The translations under genes were made by a program, and so were the position numbers. Positions 45,753-58,836 of a DNA stretch of 64,000 nt are shown one piece after another. Source of the stretch: Saururus chinensis (taxonomy: Eukaryota; Streptophyta; Magnoliopsida; Piperales; Saururaceae); the NCBI GenBank assembly GCA_035235625.1, contig CP141140.1:67162782-67226781 (forward strand), given 5' to 3'. The stretch's first letter is position 1; each line of letters begins with the position of its first letter. The notes under the pieces were generated by a model, which searched no databases, was not told where the DNA came from, and worked only from the letters and a program-made list of their open reading frames with translations.

Positions 45753-46618
45753 GGAGCGCCGGCCGGCCGGCTGGTGGGCCTCCCTCTATTTTTTATAGAA
45801 AGAAAATCTACGCTTCTCCTTCCAACTGTGAAAGTGCTTTGACTATATCAATAATAACCCTTTCTAAGTGTTTGACAAACCACCTTTTTATTATTGGCTT
45901 TAACAATGGGCAGGAACTGCTCATATTAAATGGGTTCCACTGGCTATAACTCATAAACCACGTAAGAAGGAAGGTTGTGAGGGAGTTAAAACCACATAGT
46001 GAACTTATAAAGTCATTATGCTCGCCGGAGAACGATCTCTAAAAGCACTTGCATGCTAAGTGGCAAAACATAGGTACAGAAATAATATGGCTTAGGAGGC
46101 AAAAAAATTTAACAAGTATGGAGAAATAAAAATTAAATGTAAAATGTAACCCAAAACATTATATAACTCAAAATACTAAAAATAAGATATCTTCTTCCTT
46201 GAAAATAATACAGTGAAAATTAAAGCTTAATTATTATAAATTTAGAGAAGGTTAGTGGTAAAAAAAATCTCATTAAAGTGCTCACTAGCCAAGCAGAGCC
46301 AAAAGATTATAAAACTGGAAGAAAAAATTGTCAAAAGGGTTGTATGACTATGACAAAGTATGGATGTAATGCACATTTTAAACACAAAGTACGCATATTA
46401 AACATGAAGTACGAGAATAAAACGTTTAGTAAACGTATAAAAAAAATGAGAATAATATAATATTTTTTACGATAGGATAAAGAAATGTAAAATACGCATA
46501 ATATGCCTATTTTTTGTCACTTAGCTTGCACGAGGGCAATCTAACATACCCACAAGCGTCCCTTATGTTGAAAAATAAGTAGAATGTACTAGTATTTTAC
46601 CGGTTATAGTATATAGTA

Positions 46619-46817
46619 CTTTCTCTGTCCTATATTAATAACTCCATTTAAAAAAATAATTTTTATTGAATAGTAAAATTCATATCTAAGAAAAGTAAAA
46701 ATAAGCTTATGATACTCTTTTTTAAAGTATTCAATCACTTAAATTGAACAAAAAATAGCTATTAATATGAAACAAATTATTTTATCAAATGAAGCTATTA
46801 ATTTAAGATGGAGGGAG
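46619..46817. mobile_element. Stowaway-type MITE, intact ends (copy B)
   Basis: Flanked by TA (46617-46618 and 46818-46819). Begins 'ctttctctgtcctatatt' and ends 'aatttaagatggagggag'; the ends are imperfect inverted repeats. TA target and CTCCCT...-type ends mark Stowaway MITEs of the Tc1/mariner superfamily. Confidence 0.75.
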
Positions 46818-47300
46818 TAGTGCAGAATATAAAATTAGAATTTGATGAATTGCAAGTAAATATAAGCGAGAATGATTTTGTTTGTGGTATAGGAAAGTGA
46901 CTGACTGAAATGCATATTGCTGCCTTCTAGTGCACAAGCTTATCTGACAATCCACTCGAAAGATATAACAAACCACTTTGCCGAACTTGGGGTATACTTT
47001 GACAAGCCCAATTCAAACTGAAAGTTTTAGAGAATATCTAAGTGCCAATACACTTGCAGAAGAAGGAATAAGAACATAGCGACTTGATTTTTTTAACCGT
47101 TTTAGTTTGCATTTTTTGTGTTTTGTTTCATGGCCAATTTTCTTGGGTTTCAACAGGCAATTCGTGTAGTCCCATTGAGTTACCACACTCCTCCAAGAAA
47201 CACACACCCCTTCCATAATGGTTATCTAATTGGATGAATGGATGACCCAACAATCAATCAGATTAAAAGAATAGCCCCTTGCCTAAATAGGCTAACCCTA

Positions 47301-50300
47301 TGTAACGTTTAAATTCTCGAAGTTGACCACATGAAAATTAAGGCATTTGACCACTTAATTTTCTCGTGAGATAGTTAACTTGATCATTGATAGGAATTGG
47401 TGATGAAACCTATATAGATGAAAATTAGATAGAAATATCTTCGAAATGCCACCATGAACACATAAATCGGAGTTCGGATGAGGAAGATACGACTACTCGA
47501 AGTTGAATATAACACGTAAGGCCCGTTTACCCGAATTGGACGCGTGGATTATTCATTTAAGTCACTATACGGTCCCGATTTATTAAAATGACATTTTTTT
47601 GGGGGGCTCAATTAGGTTGCCTATGTGGGGGGGTTTGGCCCAACTTCTATGGGGATTTGGGTTCCTAATCCCCATGTTTATAAATAGATATTTAAGGCTT
47701 TTGGGGGGTGGGGAGGAGGTAGCCCTAGGAGGTGGAATTTGTCGGCCATGTGGGAGGTGGAATTTGTTGGCCATGTGGGAGGAGGCATGGAGGAATTTTT
47801 CTGCCCATACAGCCACGATGAAGTCAACAAAGAGTGAGCACGAGGTAATACATTTAACCTTGACTCCATTCTATTTACAACATGACTTAGAGTATTAATC
47901 GATCTTTATAACGAGATAATTATAATCAAAATACCCTAAGTATATGTAAGAGCACTAGAGGAGGAAGCATTACATGCAACCACTGGTGGGTTGCTCGAGC
48001 TAGCGCACGGCGGATGGTACAGGGAAAAAGGAAAGTTCCCTGTTTTCTCTGATGAGTGACGGCTAATCCCTCGCTAGCGACCAGAAAACTGGAGGGGCGA
48101 AGGAAGAGGGGTCAGAGAAGAAGATGACTTTCGGACCGGGAATTTAATTCCTTGTCTGGTTTAAAAAAAATAAAATAAATGAGAACATTGAATTGGGTCT
48201 GGTTGAGGGGATATAAGTGTAAGAAAAATTCTAAAAAATTTTGAATGTATCTAGAGCATAGAAAGCCGTATCGGCCGACACGGATACGGTACGGGGGGCC
48301 CCCCATTGAAAAATATCGATACGTAATGGCCGTATCATATTGATATGGCTGATACATATCGATACTTAAATATTTTATTATTTTTTATTTTAATTTTTTT
48401 TAAATTAATTTTTTTCTCTTAAAAACAAAAACACAATTCATACCCAACTTCTTCAAAAGTTTAAAGATGATAATGTTCTTATTATATTAAAAATATTTTT
48501 AAAAAATTATATAAGATCAATATAATTGGGTTCATACAATTTATATAATTCTTTTTTAAAATATAATGTTCCAAAATTATGCATTTACTTAAATATCTAA
48601 CATATGAATTTCTCCATAATATATATGTAACTCATATTAAGCATCTTATTTGGTTCTAAAATAAACTAATTTCATAGCACTTAATATGGGACAGAGGGAG
48701 TTATAGTTTGTATGGGATAGAGAGAGAAATGATGCATGGTTCCAAAATAAACTAATTTTAAAGCACTCATATCAGTCAATAGGGCCTTTTATGGTCTTAT
48801 TATGCTCTAAAAGAGGTTTTATAATGGTATATTATTAGTTCTAATATTTTTTTTGGTTTATCAAAGAGTTCATGCCTGTTTCGGCGTGTACTAAGCGTAT
48901 CATCGGTGCGTACCTATATCCATGGTCATTGATATTGTCGTCCGTATCGATACTACCTTCCATGATGTTGAGAAGGGTGAGAGTGTACTGACCAAGTTTT
49001 AGATCAGGGAAAAATCTTAAAGCTTATAAAATAATTATTTTACCCTTATACATAAGTTGCAGTTCACTTACCCGACTTAGGGGCTCTAGTTCAGGGGCCT
49101 ATGAGTGAACTTAAAAATTGAAAAAATTCTCAATCAGATTTCAATGTGTACCTTAAATGTAGGTCAAACCGAATCGTGAGGAAAAATCTCAATGAGTGGA
49201 TAATTGACCATTGGGCCCCTAGGGTTAGGATAAACTGTTAGGGTCGGTTCAAGGGGTTCACGACCCCTTTAAACAACAAGTAAATTACCCCGGGTCCATG
49301 ACATTAAGGAGTACCCTTGAGCTTAGTTTTAGACCCATAAGAGTTCAGGAAATCCCTGAATAAAATGATAAAAATACCCTTTTACGCGGATCACCCACAT
49401 TTGTGTAAATGGACGTGTGAGTTGAGTTGAGAGTAGAGCCTTGTGAGGGCAATGACTTAAAATCAAGGGAAGGGCGGTGAGATGACCAAAATGATGCATG
49501 AGAGTGTATGATAGCCTAGGTGGTAGAATTATCGTAATGCCCTTAGAGGCAGTCTATTCTATTTTTACCGAAACAGATAACCTAGCTAACAAGCATTAGG
49601 GTACCCTATAATGAAGTTATATGATTTCAAATGGAAGGGGTGTGACCGGTAGGTGACATGAAGACCTTTACAGGTCACAGAAAACAAGGGGAAGAATCCT
49701 CATTACCAGGGTTTAAGGTAGCGTATTGAACATGTATGCAATGCAGTGCATGAATCCACTAAGGTATTATATACGTAACTCGAGTTATTTACATTCTCGG
49801 GCTTGAATTTGCTAAGTCCTAACCCTACAAGTGAGTGCAATGGGCCTCCGTTTATTATTTACGCATTTGTATGACTTTATATTATTTATGTTGATTATTC
49901 TAATGCATGTTTTTATTATTGATGCATTAATTTATATTGGTGACTTAAGATTAATGAAGGTTAATCAAGAGATATTGGTTGTCGTTAGATTGGGAAGAGA
50001 ACACCTAATCAAGATAAAGATTAAAATACCCTCATAGGGTTTTAGACCAGTTCATGGAGTGAACGGGACCCTGACATAGAATTTTACCTTAGTTAATGAA
50101 CCGAGGGTAGTTATGAGAGTTTATTTGAGTCTCATGGAGACTATTAGGGTTTAGGATATTCTCTGAGCCATAACTCAGTGGATGAACTATTTATTGGGTT
50201 GATTCACAATGTGAAGAGGACCCAAATAGTTGGACGAATACTTGACTGGATGAAAATAATCTAGTCTAAGTTTTAAATGTTTGGGGGAGTTAGTGGTCAT

Positions 50301-51413
50301 AAAGACCCTAGGCTTCTACGGGTTATATATTATTTATGTCATTGCAGACATTGCTCCGAGAGTTGGGATGGTGGAGATTGTGATACGCTTTTTTCTAGCG
50401 AGGTCTTTATCGTAGTCTCCCGCAAGTCTTCACAAGACCATATAATATATACGAAAAACGGAGTTGTATGAGCATCATGGAAGGCTTGTGCTTCTCGCCA
50501 ATCTGTGTCCATGAGCACAGTTGAGATCCTCTTCTTTAGATTCGTAGCAGACTAGTGAGAGCCCTAGGGATTTGGGTCAAGCTGTTATTAAGCAATTTAC
50601 TCCAATGTTGGAGTTTTGTGGTTGAGGATTTCTTTAAGAATCGAGTTATCTACGAGTGAATATATATTTATATTATATTAAACCTAGAGTTGGGTTAAAA
50701 CGATAAAGGGTATTAATTATTGAACAAGGGTTATGAGGTAATTAATAACATTGATTGTTGTTGATTGTTATCTAGCACAAGTGGAACGATTAAAGGACTT
50801 GCATAAAATGTAAGTTGATTGAAAATACGTAAGCATTGCATGCGTAATGGTATGTTTCTTAAGATAATGTAGTTTTAGGCAGAACTATGTCTAGATCTGA
50901 TCTTGTTGGAAACATTAGAGATGTTGTCTGATGAGTACGTAGGTAACTAACATCGGGTGATGTTGGTCCGATCTGAAAAATATTAATAAAATCTTTTAGT
51001 TTTTTGATAACTCTTCTCCTGAGGGTGGAGATGTTCCATTATTGTTTGATTGTCTGGTTTGGTTGGTTGTAAATTGTCTAGGTGACGACAAGTGACACCA
51101 AGATTGATGAGCTCGGGATGTAGTTCCTCGTTTTTGCAATTCTGGTACGTAAGTGTATATTTGGCGTGAGAGTCAACTTAGTTATTTATTTTCAGACGGA
51201 TGACGAATTTGTACTTAGGTAGATCGACTCTTCTTTATGGATTTTTGATATGTGTAATAATATCATATGATTTGATATTCGTATTTGCGAACTCCAATTA
51301 TCATGACCTAGATATTTAATTGAATGGTTTATTTTGTACTTAAGAAATAAATTTTTTTCCTAACTTACAGTTCATATTATTTAAAAAGACTTTTAAAAAT
51401 TCGGGTCGTGACA
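47301..51413 (-). mobile_element. Solo-LTR-like unit 3 (4.1 kb), minus orientation
   Basis: Perfect CCCTA duplications flank it (47296-47300, 51414-51418), and copy A is the empty site. Read on the minus strand it begins TGTCACGACCCGAATTTTT and ends ...TTTAAACGTTACA, like units 1 and 2. So it belongs to the same group but sits in the opposite orientation. No gag-pol. A Mutator-type MITE is nested in it (48258-48963). ORFs inside (47583-47898, 49831-50037 and others) are not recognisable. Confidence 0.78.
48258..48963. mobile_element. Mutator-type MITE nested in LTR unit 3
   Basis: The ends 'atagaaagccgtatcgg' and 'cgatactaccttccat' are inverted repeats related to those of 27634-28291. Interior blocks such as 'cggtgcgtacc', 'tcggcgtgtactaagcg' and 'ttattatgctctaaaa' match that element in reverse. 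The 9-bp duplication is decayed (about 6 of 9). Confidence 0.7.
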
Positions 51414-52819
51414 CCCTACCCACTAGACCTGACCTAACTTAACACCCAAACCAACCCCACTAGGCCAGACCCATTTTCAAGTGTTGTGGAATAGACGTCA
51501 CTAAAGCGCAACAAGGCACCCAAGCGCCTAAACACCAATATATGCATGTGCACATGTGTGCACCTTCGATTTACTCACACTTAGTCACTCTTCACAAGCA
51601 AAAATCTCCATATCTAAAATAGAAAGTCCATAGAAGAACAGTTCCTTATACACTCTTCCTTGGCTCATTTACTTTCCTATGTGTGACTAAGAAAATCCCC
51701 TTTATCGGAAGTTTCCCTCTTAGTTGAAAAATTGCTTTTGGATCAAATTATCCTATCTAAGATAAAAACTATATTCAAAGGCTCCCTCTAATCTTAAATT
51801 TAAATCACATAATAGGTTTTGACTTATAAGTCACACGTAGTTGGCTTCAAGGGGAAAACCTACTAAAGCCCACTAGTATCAAACCAAACACCTAAGGTAT
51901 GAGAACCGATAATTTTTTTTTTAACCATGCCAACCTTATACTAATTTTATATGAGATGAGTCGACAAGGGCATGGAAAACCATTGATGTGTGAGCCCTAC
52001 TAAATAAAATCATGGTGACAATCATTTCAAAATGGAAGCTGATCATATTATTGCTCCATTTTCCCTACAATAAAAGACAACTTAATCCAATTAGACCTAA
52101 CAATATTAGCATTTACTTTTTCTCATTCAATGAGAGGCTGGTGTAGGCTTTTGGTATAGGGAAAGTGGAGTAGAAATATTATTTTCCTTTCAAAACTCAA
52201 TCCGTAAGCTATCCTATATGAACATAATGTAAAGGAAACATTTCTCTCTCTCTCTCTCTCTCTCTATTTTGGTTTCTAACCCAATGGATTGAAAGAGGGA
52301 CTATAGAGAAAGAGACTAATTAGAATTTGTTCTATTTAGACATGTGGGTCTCCTTCATTTAAGCACATAAATAATAAGATTAAGCAATTTTTTCTCCTAA
52401 TCAATGGCTGTGATTTGAAGGGTTTGTTTGGATAAGAAAGAAAAATGACTTAAATGGCCTTTCAACGAGAACTCTCTTGAGGTGGATGGTAAAGTTTTAA
52501 AGGCCCTTTAAGCTAATATGACATTTTATACAATGATTTGAGTTAAAAATATTTTCCTTGAAAAACTAAAGTGGTAACCAAAAGTCCCCGAAGTTTTACA
52601 GTTTTATGCTACAAAATACCGGAGATGCCTACGAATGGGAGATCACCAGACTCGGAGAACATTAAGGAAATGACTTGGGGGAAACACAACCTCTATGAGG
52701 TTGCCCCAGCCCCCCTAAGATCTTAACTAGGTGGAAGAGATTGAAAGTTTTACGAGTGTAGATAGAAAAGGCCAAATGTTTAGTTAGAGAAAGCCTATAC
52801 ATAAATAAGTCTAAATTTT

Positions 52820-53024
52820 GGTAGGTTTTTCTATGCTTCTTATTGAGAGTGACCTAACATAAAGAATGCATGAGAACCGTCGATTGGGGCACATGTTAGT
52901 GTACATTAGCGTTGGGCCAATGATTCTAACGTACACTAGCATGTGCATTGTTGATTTCAAATATCAATGGCTCACATGCATTCCTTATGCTAGGCAATCA
53001 CTATAAGAGGGAGCCACTGCTTCC
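52820..53024. mobile_element. Foldback MITE, family A (copy 5)
   Basis: Left 'tctatgcttcttattgagag', 'cataaagaatgcatgag' pairs with right 'catgcattccttatgctagg' and '...agagggagccactgcttcc'. The inner arms are 'gcacatgttagtgtacatta' and 'aacgtacactagcatgtgc'. Confidence 0.78.
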
Positions 53025-53067
53025 CCAAAATTTATGGACTCTTTACTCTATACTCCTTTCTTGGGTC

Positions 53068-53574
53068 TAGGGGTGTAAACGGCGTCCGTTTGTCCGGTGT
53101 CCGTCCGCGTCCGCACTAAAATGGACAACATTGATTTTTGTCCGTCCTAAATGCGGACGGACATGGATAAGGGTTAGCCGTGTCTGTAGCCGTCCGTGTC
53201 CGCCAACTATATATTTTATTATTTTTATTTTTACTTTATACTAAATTACTAACCTATGTCACATAGTTAATCTTCACAACAAGATTGTAAAAAATACATA
53301 TTAAACTCACATGTCTTTTATAACATCATTATATATTTATTTTTTAGATTAGACTATCTTACTATTATTATAACTTATTTTTTAATTATTTTTTTACTAA
53401 TCATCCTTAATTTAAGATCAAAAGAGTATATGTTAAACTTTCACCTTTATTCCGTCCGTGTCCGTCTGTTTCTGTGTGTGTCCGTCATGGAAAAATACGG
53501 ATGGACAAGCACTTGGTCTGTGTAACGGACAACTGCGGATATGCCTTGTCCGTGTCCGTCCGTTTACACCCCTA
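53068..53574. mobile_element. hAT-type MITE with perfect 8-bp target duplication
   Basis: 507 bp flanked by CTTGGGTC on both sides (53060-53067, 53575-53582). Terminal inverted repeats are TAGGGGTGTAAACGG at the left and the reverse complement at the right (CCGTTTACACCCCTA). The subterminal parts are packed with 'gtccgt' and 'gtccgtc' repeats in both orientations. An 8-bp duplication with TAGGG ends marks the hAT superfamily. No transposase. Confidence 0.9.
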
Positions 53575-53582
53575 CTTGGGTC

Positions 53583-55186
53583 CCATGCCTAGAAGATATG
53601 GTGTCCACCGTGCAAGCGCAAGAACTTTCAATAACTTGCTTTCAAAACTAATTTTAAGGACTCAAACAAATTCTGAGCGTCTACATATTTTTTATTTGGC
53701 TAAGGTAGCATTTTCTCTTTTAAGGTTTGTAGCAGGGTCAGTAATCTCAGTGGGAAACTTCTTTCGAGGATTGGAGTACCCTGTCCCTATCTTTCCATGG
53801 TACATGTTCACTTTACAGGAAATGGTGTTATTCTTAATATATGTCCCCACTGACGGATTACCTACTGTTATAAGCTAGATAGGGCAAGTGATTAAAAGAG
53901 GACATAGTGGGACACTTGGTGTAGGACCCATAACATTTATTATATTTTTTTTATTAATCCATTGCATTTATTAATCTATTTTTTAGAAGATTTTGGTTTG
54001 TTCCCTCCTCTTACTTATAATTTTTTTAAAAAGAATTATAAGTATCTCAGATTGATTTAAATTAAGTTGAATAACCCTCTGAATTGATTTACTACATGGT
54101 AGTTGATGATTTAAGCCAGAACCACGACAACATTAGAAGGTAGGCAAATGATCTGCGTCTAAAGTTGTAGGTTCCAATATGACAACAATTCCTTGACTTT
54201 TGTTTAGCTGTAGCCAGTAGGCTGAAGTTGATCATGCACAATTTAAGCAATTACACTAACCCAAAATACAAAAAATCACGGCCATTAACTTCAAACATGA
54301 AATTTCTTCAGTACATAGCAACATTTTTGCCTAAAAAGAGGACATGAGGTCATTTACAGCACCATAAGAAAAAGATTAAAAATATTTGAAACAAAAAAGT
54401 TACACCATTACATAGAATCTCTTAACTTTCTTCACTTATGACTAATTACATTTGAGGGGAAAAAATGAAATAACAGTTAGAGCTGTGAGAACCGTCATTA
54501 ATTTCTGGATCCTGCTGAAAGAGATCACATGGGACATAATTACTTCAAGAGGAAGAAAATCAAATTCGAATTGGATGCAACTTAGACAATTATAAAAATG
54601 CAGGAAAAGGATCCGCTTGAGTACAATAGGTATCTCCACATTGCTTGCTCATTAGCAAACGGTGGTGGGCGATCTGATCTCACAAAATACAGCTTTTAGG
54701 CAATTGATGGGCAAGAAACCATAGAACAGGAAAAAGTTGCCTGTCAGGTCTCATGTCACAGGACAGTGCCTCTTGCCCATTTGAGTAAAATTTTCTCCAT
54801 TTCGAAACTCTTATCCACAAGATTAAAAGAATATTCTCATGCTTGAATTTCTCATTGAAACTTCTACTTGAGCATCGACCAGCAGTGTTGGAGGCTTTCA
54901 TGTTATATGAAGCCATAGAAAGTTAAATAATTTTCTACATGTGAATAAAAAGAGAATGTCTGCTCACCATAATTTGTTAGCAGAATGTCCATGGGTTATT
55001 TGAATCTAGATGTTGTCTGGACGAATATAATATCTTGAATGGTTATAGACAGGTCAATGTAAGTGAGAAACAATTTCAGTAGGTATGATTGCTTTGTGTG
55101 TTTGTATGTTGCTGGCTTTAATACCTGGATAAAAAAAATAAAGACAATTCCACAATTATGTTAATTGCAAAAAATATTCAAATTAG
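53583..55186. other. Intergenic, no gene supported
   Basis: The ORF 53474-53878 starts inside the hAT MITE, so it is unlikely to be a gene. Other small ORFs (54442-54639, 54680-54916 minus) are unrecognised. The stretch is downstream of the 5-phosphatase gene's 3' end. Confidence 0.45.
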
Positions 55187-55188
55187 TA

Positions 55189-55296
55189 CTCCCTCTGTCC
55201 CACATTAATAGCTCCATTTATAATTTGTCAAAATAAGCTAATTTTAGTTCATCTTGAAAAAAAACAAATGGAGCTCTTAATATGAGACGGAGGGAG
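55189..55296. mobile_element. Stowaway MITE (108 bp) just past the 5-phosphatase gene
   Basis: TA on both sides (55187-55188, 55297-55298). The left end CTCCCTCTGTCCCACATTAA and the right end ...GACGGAGGGAG are inverted repeats, and the whole folds as a hairpin. It lies 186 bp beyond the stop codon of the minus-strand gene, so it may be in or at the edge of its 3' UTR. Confidence 0.9.
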
Positions 55297-55481
55297 TATT
55301 TTACTAGAGAGTGGCATCTCAATTGACATTAAATTCTTCATCTCTGCAAGACTAAATGAAGTAAAAGTGGATTTAGAGTTATAAATAGTGATTAACCTCA
55401 TGGGCTGGTCTTATGTGGAATAAAGAGGTTCATACTACAGGAAAGATGATTAAAGCACAGTCTGTGATGTACTTACAAGCT

Positions 55482-58400
55482 CTACAAGCTCTTGAAAGAC
55501 ATATAACTGCTGGTTTGAGGCAAAAGCTCTTCCACTTCAATTTTAACATTACCCCTCCTAGATCTGGCGTCAAGCATCTCAACATCTACCTTAAAAACTG
55601 AGCAAACTGGCCGGTGATCAGAGAACCTTGACTCTCCTCGTATGTATGACAACTGGGATATTCCATCACCATGCCAGAGTATTCTGTCACACCTAAGAGT
55701 AACAAACAAATACTTAAGTTTCATTGTAAGAAGAATTTAGTCACTGCATTTCGGGATATTATTGCCACTTACCATGCCGGGTTTCTCCTTTTCTTCTTAG
55801 ATGTTATTGTCTCTCCAGCGTAAGAATCTGAATTGTATGAATACTTATAAGTTGGAGCAAAGAATATCTTTCCCTCATTCCAACCTTTGAACACTCGTCC
55901 TGCCTCCCTTTCAATCTTAAGCTACAAGCAAAACACAATCATATGTCAGTAATATTGAACTCATCCAAACAAGATGGGTAGAATTCCAAATAAATTTTGA
56001 AGCAGTTACTTGATCTTTTTCAAGAAGAGCATCCCAGTCATTTCCCTCGAGAAGCTTTCTGGTCTCTAAGTAGCTCAAAGCAATACGATAATTCAAGTCA
56101 CCCATCCAAATGACTCTCCTGACAAATAGACCCATGTTAGCAACATAAAACTATAGTGAACAGCATATGTATCGCTGAAATGTCAATGTGTGCATATGGA
56201 AGGAAGCTTACTCATGATCAAGAATTTTCTCCGGGATCCTTCTGCATGCTGCCCTGCAGATCCTAGGAAATTGAGTGTTTTTGAGAATCTCTACCACATC
56301 CGAATTTCTCCGCAGTTCATCTCCTTCTTTCTCGCCTGATGCCAAGTGACTGCACACAAAGCATAAACTTGTCTGGTGAAAAGTCATGCTCACTGAGATA
56401 CACCCCTGCAGGAAGATCAATTTCCAACCATAAAACTTACAGCACTTCAGAAAGAAATAATAGAAAACAAATTACCAGTTAGTAAACATTGTATCACCTT
56501 GTTTCCTAGGTACCCCATAATTCCCCGGCTAACACAAGAAACTCTCAAATGGCCTATATGCTGAACATGCTCCTTCTTGGCCCAGATTGTGACAAAAATC
56601 CCTACCATTTGTTTGCTTGCCACAAGGCTAAACCTGCGTTCATTGTTATCAGAAGCTGAGACTACTTTATTTGCCACCAAACTAGCTGCTCCTTCTTCCT
56701 CATCTGAAGAAGAATCTTCTTCTATTACATATGCTTGTTGGCACCGGAAACATGAATCCTTGATATATTTCTTCTCCACATCAGAAGGGCAGTTACAGGT
56801 CTTGAGTTTTCGTCCTATGTCTGTTCTGAAAGTTTTGCTGATTGTCCTGAGAGAAGGCTTCTGAAAGGAAAGCGGCCCACCAAAATTTTTGGAGTCTTTT
56901 GAAGCTTGGGAGCAGAAGGAGCTGGAAAGGTCAGAAGGCGTGCCAGAAGTGCTTATGGTCTCGTCAGAGAGGGGTCTGTTCAAGGATTGGTTGATCAGCA
57001 GGAGCCACTTTGCTGCTGGTTCATTGTCTTCTATGACCAGAACATTTCCAGCATTTAGGGGAACTATTTCCTGAAATCTATTACAGATAATTTGGAAGCA
57101 TTATTAAATTCACAATTGCTAGTTTGAAATCCCTAGGAGAGAAATCAAAAGATTGTGAATTAGTTTTTTAATGCCACTACGCAAAACAACAGAGATCAAA
57201 ACGAAAAGAGCACATTAAACTCAATAATTTGGTAAGATAAAAACATAAGATGAAAATTTTCTGACAACATAATACATGGTACGTACCCCAACACATAGAT
57301 ATCGGATTCTTCATCCACGCGTAGAAAATCGTCAAGATTCAGTCGACTGTGTGGTGGTATTCCCCCTACATTCCATGTTGCCACAAATATCCTGAACAGC
57401 GAGAAACATTCATAATTTACCAAATAATAAAGCAGAATAACGTAATGAAGTTTGCCTCTAAAATGATCTTGAAGAACAACCGAACAGAACTGAACAAAGA
57501 CTCAGAGAAGTAGGTGTTTTCCATACTTGAAAGGTCGAGTCTCAAAAGTATTGGTCATTGGAGAAACAAAGCCACTAAAACTTAAACTCCCAACCAGCGA
57601 ATTAGAATGTGGTCCTGTTAAAAAATTTCCCAAATAAATATCTGCAAGTAAATAAAAAAACATATATACAGAATGAGTGCCAACAGAATACAACAGACTA
57701 GGCGATCTTTACCAGACAAACTCTTCTTAAGAACTGGGGGGGTAGCAGAAAACACAGAATTAGCCTCTAATTCCTCTGAAATTTTAACAAATAATTAGAA
57801 GCTGCACGATGATAGGAAAGTTAGAAGAAGGAACAGAGCAGAATCCAGCCAAACTGAACAATACCATTCTTGCATCCAAAGTTAAAGTCAGCTTTAAAAT
57901 TCCCAACTTGGGGAAAGAGGCTACAAAACTTTCTGTTCCTGTTACTTTTTGCCCATACTTATTTTGTCTTCTTTTCACATGGGAAGCTTATTCTGCTTCT
58001 ACCTGCAGTTTCTTTCTCTACTTTAAGAACTACTTTTTTTGTCCGTGAACAAGTTATCTAGGAGCCTACGAAGAAGTAGACAGTAGTAACAGCCGTCAAA
58101 AATGTTCTTCCGCAGGCTCAATCTAAAAATTTGAGAGTTAAAACTTCATTTTCCAAAGGCAGAAGTCATTATGGGGTGGTTAAATGGTTTCTATTATTAT
58201 GTCTGGTTCACGAAGAATTGTGGATATCTTCAATCTTAATAGACTCCTATATCCGCCACTTAAATCACTCTGCCCCCACAATTTTTCTTTCCACGCAATG
58301 TCAAAAAGGTTCAATAATTTAGTTATAACTTTCTAATTAGTACCAGAAACATCACTGCAAGTACAAGTACAATCACAATCTACCCTTTTCGACCCTGAAA

Positions 58401-58836
58401 GAGCTTTTGTGCAATTATTAGGCAATGGCGGCTGGGGTCAAGCGCACATAAGAAAGAGAACATCTCCGTAGAAAACTGGTTAAAAAAAAATTTACATACC
58501 GGATGAGTTAAATGAATTATCCTCAGCTTTCCTTCTGCCCTTGTCCTTGGTAGTAAAGATCTTGGGAATAAGAGACTGCAATCTCATCAATCAAAGCAAT
58601 TGAATACCTCTTTTGTCCTTAGAAATCAAAGCTGCCCCACTCGAGGGGAAGTAAAAAACACAAGCGCGTCTTTTTCTAGACGGAGAGATAAATTAGCAAT
58701 GGTCCCATATATGCAATTCTTGAAGAGAGAAGAAAAAGATGTAAAGATGAGATGATGCTGATGATAAGGAATTAGAATCTAAGCAAATAGTACAAAAAAC
58801 ACGGACCTTCTTCGTCCTTTCCTTCTTAAGCGTCAT
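55482..58836 (-). CDS. Type I inositol polyphosphate 5-phosphatase, ten exons, 534 aa
   Basis: Removes the 5-phosphate from inositol phosphates and/or phosphoinositides, ending Ins(1,4,5)P3 or PtdIns(4,5)P2 signals; the true substrate cannot be read from the sequence. Coding exons on the minus strand: 58836-58807, 58575-58500, 57775-57713, 57614-57527, 57391-57287, 57077-56498, 56405-56212, 56118-56010, 55921-55773, 55692-55482. All borders are GT-AG, and every junction keeps the frame to give 535 codons with the TAG stop. Start [10 protein letters not shown]. An N-terminal extension of about 85 residues precedes the catalytic domain. Motifs: FVATWNVGG (about 89-96), [12 protein letters not shown] (121-132), the two 5-phosphatase signatures WMGDLNYRI (383-391) and NPAWCDRILW (462-471), and FSDHRP (488-493). 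An acidic Ser/Glu insert ([11 protein letters not shown]) lies near residue 260. No WD40 or SAC domain is present, so it is the type I group. Intact. Confidence 0.94.

Larger units (their letters stand above)
45213..52830. repeat. Duplicated segment, copy B (with a solo-LTR-like insertion)
   Basis: 45213-47300 and 51419-about 52830 match copy A in the same order and orientation. It lacks the CACTA element. It carries in addition the 176-bp foldback at 45577-45752 and the 4.1-kb unit at 47301-51413. The right limit is set where homology fades into a family A MITE. Confidence 0.85.

Noticed and set aside
53474..53878. 134-codon ORF
   Set aside because: Begins inside a hAT MITE and runs across its target duplication; no domain.
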